Source of the DNA: CAMLIZ01 sp036231905
GTDB lineage: Bacteria; Pseudomonadota; Gammaproteobacteria; Burkholderiales; Burkholderiaceae_C
Reading direction: 5' to 3'
DNA length: 64,000 nucleotides
Assembly (NCBI RefSeq): GCF_036231905.1
Contig: NZ_JAZARE010000011.1
Coordinates: 124,001 to 188,000, forward strand
Part shown: positions 59,261-64,000 of the stretch, one piece after another
How positions within the stretch are numbered: the first letter of the stretch is position 1
Layout: every line of letters starts with the position of its first letter
Notes under the pieces: model-generated
Database searches by the model: none
What the model was told of the DNA's origin: nothing
Seen by the model: the letters and a program-made list of their open reading frames with translations, nothing else
Translations under genes and position numbers: made by a program

Positions 59261-59304
59261 CTGTCGTAGACGGCGTCGATTCAGCAATCTATGAGAGGTG
59301 AGAG

Positions 59305-59970
59305 ATGTTCTTCGGGCCGAAGAAGTGGATTGGCGTTGCCTTGCTGGCGACGGTCATCGCAGGCTGCGGTGGGGGGACAGGCAATGAGGAGGCCGACAAC
59401 ACGGCCACCGCCGAAGCGACCGATGGCACCGCCACGGCGCAACGCTTCATACCGATCGGAAGCAGCAAAGGCTATTTGCTGACCGTGACTCCGCCCACCA
59501 ACGGCAAGGTCACCAGTTCCCTGTTGGGCATTGATTGCGGCGCATCGGCCACGCGTTGCGCCGCACGCTTCACCTCCGGAAGCGTCGTCACCCTGACTGC
59601 GACACCAAGCAGCGGCTACAAGTTCAGCGGATGGAGCGGGGCCTGCACCGGCACCAGCACCTGCACGGTGACGATCGCGGGCGACCTGCTGGTCTCCGCG
59701 GCGTTCGGCACCAGTTCGACGCCCACCCCGCCACCCAGCGTGCACACGGTGCAGCTCAGCTGGAGCCCTGCCGTGGAGGCCACGGTCACGGGTTACAAGG
59801 TTTACCATGGCACCCAGAGCGGCGTCTACACCGACAGTTTCGCCTCGGCAGTGACGTCGACCTCGTACAGCACGTCGGTCTCGGGCAGCCATTTCTTCGC
59901 CGTGAGGGCGGTGGACACGAATGGCAATGAATCGCCGAGTTCTGCCGAAGTCAGCATTGCCATTCCCTGA
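59305..59970 (+). CDS. Lipoprotein with divergent beta-repeat and fibronectin type III domain
   Basis: 221-residue lipoprotein with lipobox VIAGC (Cys21) and a strong GAGAGGTGAGAG ribosome site. Residues about 55-135 resemble the divergent InlB B-repeat: LLTVTPPTNGKVTSSLLGID, RFTSGSVVTLTATPSSGYKF, SGWSGACTG and VSAAFG, with Cys pairs. After a Pro-rich linker, residues about 145-221 are a fibronectin type III domain (VQLSWSPAVEATVTGYKVYH, HFFAVRAVDTNGNESP). It is probably an outer-surface carbohydrate or matrix-binding protein, under the sigma-54-like promoter. Confidence 0.85.
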   Translation: MFFGPKKWIGVALLATVIAGCGGGTGNEEADNTATAEATDGTATAQRFIPIGSSKGYLLTVTPPTNGKVTSSLLGIDCGASATRCAARFTSGSVVTLTATPSSGYKFSGWSGACTGTSTCTVTIAGDLLVSAAFGTSSTPTPPPSVHTVQLSWSPAVEATVTGYKVYHGTQSGVYTDSFASAVTSTSYSTSVSGSHFFAVRAVDTNGNESPSSAEVSIAIP

Positions 59971-60025
59971 CACGCAGGGTGAAGAGCAGTTTTGCGCGTG
60001 CAAAATCAAGAATCGAGGTAATCAC

Positions 60026-61624
60026 ATGTTGATCCAACGCAAGTTCCTGCCGTCGCTTGCTGCCGCCCTGCTGTGGCTGATGACAAGCGCAGCGTCCGCG
60101 GCCACCTACTACGTGGCAACGACCGGCAGCGACTCCACGGGAGACGGCAGCACCGCCAACCCCTTCAAGACGATCGGGGCCGGCCTGAACAAGATGGCCA
60201 GCGGCGACACGCTGATCGTGAAGGCCGGCGTCTACCAGGACAAGGCGAACTTCATCAATCCGCGGATCAACAAGGTGCCCAGCGGCGCGCCGGGCAAATA
60301 CACCACCATCATGGCCGAGACACCGTACTCGGTACGCATCAAGAACACGGCTGCGCTGGACTACTACGACAACCTGGTGCTGCTCGATGGCAGCTACGTG
60401 CGGGTTGACGGCTTCGTGTTCGAGCAGGTCAACACCCAGTACCCGCCGACGACCGGCTTCATGGCCGGCAACCACAACAAGATCACCCGCACGATCTACA
60501 AGCGCGTGGGCAAGACGGAAAACTATGGCGGCTGGTTCTGGATGGGCGGCACCGACAACCTGCTCGAGGACTGCGCCGGCGTGGGCTCCGCGCGTTATGG
60601 CTTCGCCATCGGCGGGCCGACCGACAACGCCCAACGGCTGATCATTCGCCGCTGCGTCGGCCGGGTGGACTATTCCATCTCCACGGAGCCGAAGGCCACG
60701 TTCAACGTCTACGGCAACGACAACGGCAATACCAACGTCCGCGACATCCTGCTGCAGAACTGCATCGCCGTGGACGGACGCAAGGGGCCCACCACGGGCG
60801 ATGTGACCTACGGCGCGTTCTACTTCCCGAAGAATCCGCTGAACGTCACCCTCCAGGGCAACATCGCCCTGAACGTCGAGTCCGAGTACGCCGACTTCTT
60901 CATCAAGGAGATGCTCGGCGACAACATCAAGATGGTGAACTCGGTGGCGTGGGGTGCGAAGGCACCGTCCGGCATCCGGGCCAACGGCACCAGCAGCAAC
61001 ACCTCCCTGAGCCTCGACCACGTGACCGTCGGCGGCCATGCCAGCGCCTACTACAACAAGGATGCGGCCGGCGCCCGTGTGCTCACGAATTCGCTGTTCG
61101 TGAACAACACGGCGCTGGCGGACGGCAGCGATGCCGGGTGGTCGACCATGACCAACAACGGGTTCTTCCCCACCACCCAGCTCAAGGGCCTGAACCCGCT
61201 GTCCGCTACCAGCTCCACGCTGAAGTACATCGTGCGCCCGGAGGCCGGCTCCATCCTGTCCAGCAAGGCCACCGATGGCGGGGACGTGGGCGCCACCATC
61301 ACCAAGCGGTACGGCAAGAGCGGCACGCTGTGGGGTGAGTCAGGCTATGACCAGCTCACGACCGAATCGTTGTGGCCCTGGCTGTACGAGGACCACATCA
61401 AGGCGGTGTTCGCGGAGTCCAACCCGGCCCCGAGCGGCGCCGTGCCTTCCACCAACGACACCACGCGCGGCTTTGCCGGCTCGACCGACGCCTTCGGCAA
61501 GCCGCAGACCTTGACCCGCTACATCTGGCAGTACCTGAACAACCAGATCCCGGCGGACATCTACGGAACGGCCCCGGCTCCCTTGCAGGCACCTTCCGGC
61601 CTGAAGGCCACCTTGGTGAAATAG
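60026..61624 (+). CDS. Secreted right-handed parallel beta-helix protein
   Basis: 532-residue exported protein with signal peptide (LPSLAAALLWLMTSAASAA). The region after it, ATYYVATTGSDSTGDGSTAN then PFKTIGAGLNKMASGDTLIV, is the typical start of DUF1565/pectate-lyase-like parallel beta-helices. Coils run to about residue 400 (LLEDCAGVGSARYGFAIGGP, NVRDILLQNCIAVDGRKG). The tail has an LAxxLxx-free WP-rich segment. No PEP-CTERM or other anchor is present. It may bind or cleave a polysaccharide, possibly the one made by this locus. Ribosome site CGAGG precedes the start. Confidence 0.88.
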   Translation: MLIQRKFLPSLAAALLWLMTSAASAATYYVATTGSDSTGDGSTANPFKTIGAGLNKMASGDTLIVKAGVYQDKANFINPRINKVPSGAPGKYTTIMAETPYSVRIKNTAALDYYDNLVLLDGSYVRVDGFVFEQVNTQYPPTTGFMAGNHNKITRTIYKRVGKTENYGGWFWMGGTDNLLEDCAGVGSARYGFAIGGPTDNAQRLIIRRCVGRVDYSISTEPKATFNVYGNDNGNTNVRDILLQNCIAVDGRKGPTTGDVTYGAFYFPKNPLNVTLQGNIALNVESEYADFFIKEMLGDNIKMVNSVAWGAKAPSGIRANGTSSNTSLSLDHVTVGGHASAYYNKDAAGARVLTNSLFVNNTALADGSDAGWSTMTNNGFFPTTQLKGLNPLSATSSTLKYIVRPEAGSILSSKATDGGDVGATITKRYGKSGTLWGESGYDQLTTESLWPWLYEDHIKAVFAESNPAPSGAVPSTNDTTRGFAGSTDAFGKPQTLTRYIWQYLNNQIPADIYGTAPAPLQAPSGLKATLVK

Positions 61625-61679
61625 CCCGGTTCCATCGCGTACCGGCAACGGTTCACTCAGCGTCCTGCGGGACCTTTCA

Positions 61680-62084
61680 ATGCAAACACGGATCTCGCGC
61701 TGTCTTCTCCTTGGCCTGCTGACAGCCGCCGTGGCGGCTTGTGGTGGCGGTTCGTCGGCTGATGCGTCCACGAGTTCGCCGTCGTCGAATTCGCCGCCAC
61801 CCCCCAGCGGCAGCCCGGCTCCCGCACCTCCCAGCCCACCCACGGCGTCTTCATGGACCGTCAGGCTGGCCTGGGACCCGATTGCCGATCCCACGCTGGT
61901 CGGGTACCGGCTGTACCACGGTGCCACGCCGGCGGCGGATGTCGACACCCTCTTTGTCGGGCCTGTCGAGAGTATCGACTACCAGACATCCGAGCCGGGT
62001 ACGCATTACTTCACCGTTGTCGCGGTCGCGTCGGACGGCACCGAGTCCCCTCGCTCCAGCGTGGTTGCCGTGCCGCTTCAGTGA
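61680..62084 (+). CDS. Small lipoprotein with fibronectin type III domain
   Basis: 134-residue lipoprotein with lipobox AVAAC (Cys21), a Ser/Pro-rich linker (about residues 25-60) and one fibronectin type III domain: WTVRLAWDPIADPTLVGYRL, YHGATPAADVDTLF, THYFTVVAVASDGTESPRSS. The domain is a clear relative of the C-terminal domain of the lipoprotein at 59305. It ends the locus and is convergent with metR. Confidence 0.85.
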   Translation: MQTRISRCLLLGLLTAAVAACGGGSSADASTSSPSSNSPPPPSGSPAPAPPSPPTASSWTVRLAWDPIADPTLVGYRLYHGATPAADVDTLFVGPVESIDYQTSEPGTHYFTVVAVASDGTESPRSSVVAVPLQ

Positions 62085-62142
62085 CACGGGCATGCGCCAA
62101 CCGGGGCCCGGCCGAAGCTTGGCCCAGGCTCCGAACGCGACT

Positions 62143-63057
62143 TCAAAGCAGCTCGATGCCGTCCAGTTGTGCCGCGCAGGTCTGCCGCACGATGGAGATG
62201 AAGTCGGCCAGGTAAGGCTTGGCGCCCAGCGCCTTGGGCGCGCTGGCGTGCAGCTCGCTCCACAGGCCTTGCGCACCCACCCGCTTGGCCACCACGTAGT
62301 CGTGGTCCACGTAGTTCTTGACACCCCAGTTCGGCAGGGCCGCAATGCCGCGCCGGCTGGCCACGAGTTGCAGGATGGCAACCGTGAGCTCGGCCGTGCG
62401 GCGCTGCAGCCGCACGCCTGCGGGCCACAGCACCTCCCGGATCAGGTCGATGCGCTGCTCTGGCACCGGGTAGGTGATCAGGGTTTCGCCCTGCAGCTCC
62501 TCGGCCTGCACACGGCGCTTGCGGGCCAGCCTGTGCTGGTTGGCCAGCACCACCAGGATCTCGAAGCGGAACAGCGGCACCACGTGCAGCCCGGTCTTGC
62601 GACGCGGACGTGAGCCGATCACCAGGTCGGCCTTGCCGTCGGCCAGCAAGGCCAGTGGATCGGGGTGGAAGCCTGCCACCAGGTCCACCTCCACTTCGCT
62701 CCAGCGGCGCCGGAACTCGTCCATCACCGGCATCAGCCAGTCGAAGCAGGTGTGGCATTCCAGGGCAATGCGCAGCTCGCCGCGGGTATCGCCCTGCAGC
62801 CGAAGCAGGTCACGCTCGGCGGCTTCCACCAGCGCCGTCACCTCCTGCGACAGCTGCAGCAGCCGCTGGCCCGCGGCGGTGAAGCCCAGGCCCGCGCGTG
62901 CGCTGCGCTCGAACAGCACCACGCCGTAGTGCGACTCCAGCGCGCGGATCTGGTGCGACAGCGCCGACGGCGTGAGGTGCACCCGCTCGGCCGCCGGTGC
63001 CAGCTTGCCCGAGGCTGCGATGGCCAGCAGGGAGCGCATATGCCGTGTTTCGATCAT
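62143..63057 (-). CDS. metR: LysR-family methionine-biosynthesis regulator MetR
   Basis: 304-residue LysR-type regulator. The start at 63057 (MIETRHMRSLLAIAASGKLA) gives the HTH (AAERVHLTPSALSHQIRALE) at the usual place. The effector domain contains LRIALECHTCFDWLMPVMDE, the MetR signature, which responds to homocysteine in well-studied relatives. It diverges from metE with a MetR box between them, the classic activator arrangement. Confidence 0.94.
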   Translation of the reverse strand: MIETRHMRSLLAIAASGKLAPAAERVHLTPSALSHQIRALESHYGVVLFERSARAGLGFTAAGQRLLQLSQEVTALVEAAERDLLRLQGDTRGELRIALECHTCFDWLMPVMDEFRRRWSEVEVDLVAGFHPDPLALLADGKADLVIGSRPRRKTGLHVVPLFRFEILVVLANQHRLARKRRVQAEELQGETLITYPVPEQRIDLIREVLWPAGVRLQRRTAELTVAILQLVASRRGIAALPNWGVKNYVDHDYVVAKRVGAQGLWSELHASAPKALGAKPYLADFISIVRQTCAAQLDGIELL

Positions 63058-63060
63058 GGA

Positions 63061-63073
63061 TGAATCGTTTTCA
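63061..63073. promoter_or_regulatory. MetR binding site
   Basis: TGAATCGTTTTCA is an exact match to the MetR consensus TGAA-N5-TTCA. It lies 4 bases upstream of the metR start and 82 bases upstream of metE. It overlaps a longer inverted repeat, TTTTCAT-N6-ATGAAAA, at 63068-63087. Confidence 0.65.
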
Positions 63074-63155
63074 TCAGTGCATGAAAACATGCCGATTGAT
63101 TCATTCTAGGCCGCTCGCGAGACTGCCTGATCCCTCTTTCGCAAGGACTGCACTC

Positions 63156-64000
63156 ATGGCCCGCTCCCACATCCTCGGATTCCCGCGCATCGGCGCCCAA
63201 CGTGAACTGAAGTCGGCGCTGGAGGCGTTCTGGCGCGGCGACACCAGCGAGGCCGAGCTCCAGGCCACCGGCGCGCAGCTGCGCGAGCGCCATTGGGCAT
63301 TGCAGCGGGAGGCCGGGCTCTCGCAGGTGACCGCCGGCGACTTCTGCTTCTACGACCATGTGCTGGCCCACACCCTGCTGCTGGGCGCGCTGCCGGCACG
63401 CTTCGGCTTCGACGCACGCCATCTCACGCTGGCACAAGGCTTCGAGCTGGCGCGTGGCAACGCGGCACAGCCGGCGATGGAAATGACCAAGTGGTTCGAC
63501 ACCAACTACCACTACCTGGTGCCGGAGCTGGGCCCGCAGACACGGTTCGACGGCGGCCACGACGCCTGGTTCGAGCACATCGACCAGGCGCTGCAACACG
63601 GCGGCGAGGTCAAGCCAGTGCTGCCCGGGCCGATCACCTATCTGCGCATCGCCAAGAGCCACACGGCCGGCTTTGACCGCTTGAGCCTGCTGCCCGCCCT
63701 GTGCGACGCGTATCGCCGCATCCTGGCCCGGCTGGCGGCCCGCGGTGTGCAGTGGGTACAGCTGGACGAACCGGCCCTGTGCACCGACCTCGATGAGCGC
63801 TGGCTCGCGGCGACGGACACCGCCTATGCGGCGTTGGCCGGCAGCGGCGTGCGGCTGCTGCTGGCGACCTACTTCGATGCGGTGGATGCCGTACAGCGCG
63901 TGGCCCGCCTGCCGGTGCAGGGCTTCCACGTGGACCTGGTGCGTGCGCCGCAACAGCTGGGCGCCTGGCGCGCGGCGTTGCCGGGCGATGCGGTGCTGTC
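63156..64000 (+). CDS. metE: Cobalamin-independent methionine synthase MetE, 3' end outside window
   Basis: 281 complete codons of the N-terminal half are visible and the gene continues past 64000. It begins MARSHILGFPRIGAQRELKS and contains EMTKWFDTNYHYLVPEL, VLPGPITYLRIAKS and VQWVQLDEPALCTDL, all diagnostic of the MetE N-terminal domain. The enzyme transfers the methyl group of methyl-tetrahydropteroyl-glutamate to homocysteine. It is divergent from metR. Confidence 0.96.
   Translation, partial: MARSHILGFPRIGAQRELKSALEAFWRGDTSEAELQATGAQLRERHWALQREAGLSQVTAGDFCFYDHVLAHTLLLGALPARFGFDARHLTLAQGFELARGNAAQPAMEMTKWFDTNYHYLVPELGPQTRFDGGHDAWFEHIDQALQHGGEVKPVLPGPITYLRIAKSHTAGFDRLSLLPALCDAYRRILARLAARGVQWVQLDEPALCTDLDERWLAATDTAYAALAGSGVRLLLATYFDAVDAVQRVARLPVQGFHVDLVRAPQQLGAWRAALPGDAVL

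Larger units (their letters stand above)
58977..59304. promoter_or_regulatory. Intergenic promoter and leader region
   Basis: This 328-base gap has no gene. It holds a sigma-54-like promoter (59015-59029), a CCCCC-TTT-GGGGG hairpin at 59048-59060, and three consecutive hairpins in 59205-59260 before the lipoprotein start. Expected transcription start is near 59041, giving a leader of about 260 bases. Confidence 0.5.

Noticed and set aside
59990..60005. TTTTGC-GCGT-GCAAAA inverted repeat as a terminator before the beta-helix gene
   Set aside because: The stem is only 6 bp and A/T-rich at the base with no trailing T-run; may be chance or a weak regulator site.
62085..62142. Bidirectional terminator between the last lipoprotein gene and metR
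   Set aside because: A GGGCC/GGCCC pairing exists but is imperfect and lacks T-runs on both strands.

Overview
The window is GC-rich, densely coded DNA of a Gram-negative bacterium, most likely a betaproteobacterium of the order Burkholderiales (Rubrivivax/Leptothrix/Ideonella-type relatives). This rests on the conserved mltG-tmk-holB-pilZ-tatD block, the metR/metE pair, a thioesterase-GNAT fusion and a REP-like GCCCCC/GGGGGC repeat familiar from that order. No tRNA, rRNA, CRISPR array, insertion sequence or prophage was seen. Two genes run off the ends: the glycoamylase-like lipoprotein gene at the left (its 3' end is missing) and metE at the right (its 3' end is missing).

Layout. (1) 1-7413, minus strand: a sugar-utilisation operon (GH1 beta-glucosidase, glucokinase, LacI-type repressor, TonB-dependent receptor, glycoamylase-like/GH144-type lipoprotein). 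Three LacI-type operator-like palindromes accompany it, and the genes fit uptake and breakdown of a beta-glucan, possibly a beta-1,2-glucan. (2) 7458-18287, minus strand: a complete chemosensory cluster (MCP-like, cheY, STAS, cheA, MCP, cheW, cheR, cheD, cheB, MCP) ending in a rho-independent terminator. Its CheA carries two repeats that look like a c-di-GMP-binding MshEN domain. (3) 18425-24091: miscellaneous genes, including a DedA-rhodanese fusion, a MerR regulator, a SnoaL-like protein, a secreted hydrolase-like pair and a GGDEF gene broken by a one-base frameshift. (4) 24097-34058: housekeeping (ankyrin protein, tatD, pilZ, holB, tmk, mltG, ygfZ) and small-molecule enzymes.

(5) 34112-62084: a very large exopolysaccharide locus of the type associated elsewhere with the XrtA/PEP-CTERM system. 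A minus-strand arm (34563-45559) encodes the initiating sugar transferase, an AAA ATPase fused to a degenerate UDP-GlcNAc-2-epimerase-like domain, the export lipoprotein, chain-length protein, tyrosine autokinase, outer-membrane protein, flippase and acyltransferase. A plus-strand arm (45971-58976) encodes deacetylases, glycosyltransferases, a polymerase/ligase, WecB and a methyltransferase-like/APH-kinase fusion. The divergent promoter region between the arms holds a perfect CRP-type palindrome. No exosortase and no PEP-CTERM protein is visible. After a sigma-54-like promoter and a structured leader come two fibronectin-like lipoproteins flanking a secreted parallel beta-helix protein, plausibly matrix components or a polysaccharide-modifying set.

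(6) 62143-64000: divergent metR and metE with a MetR box between them.

The most interesting items are the ATPase/epimerase-like fusion, the methyltransferase/kinase fusion, the possible c-di-GMP input into CheA, and the likely global control (CRP-like and sigma-54) of the polysaccharide locus.
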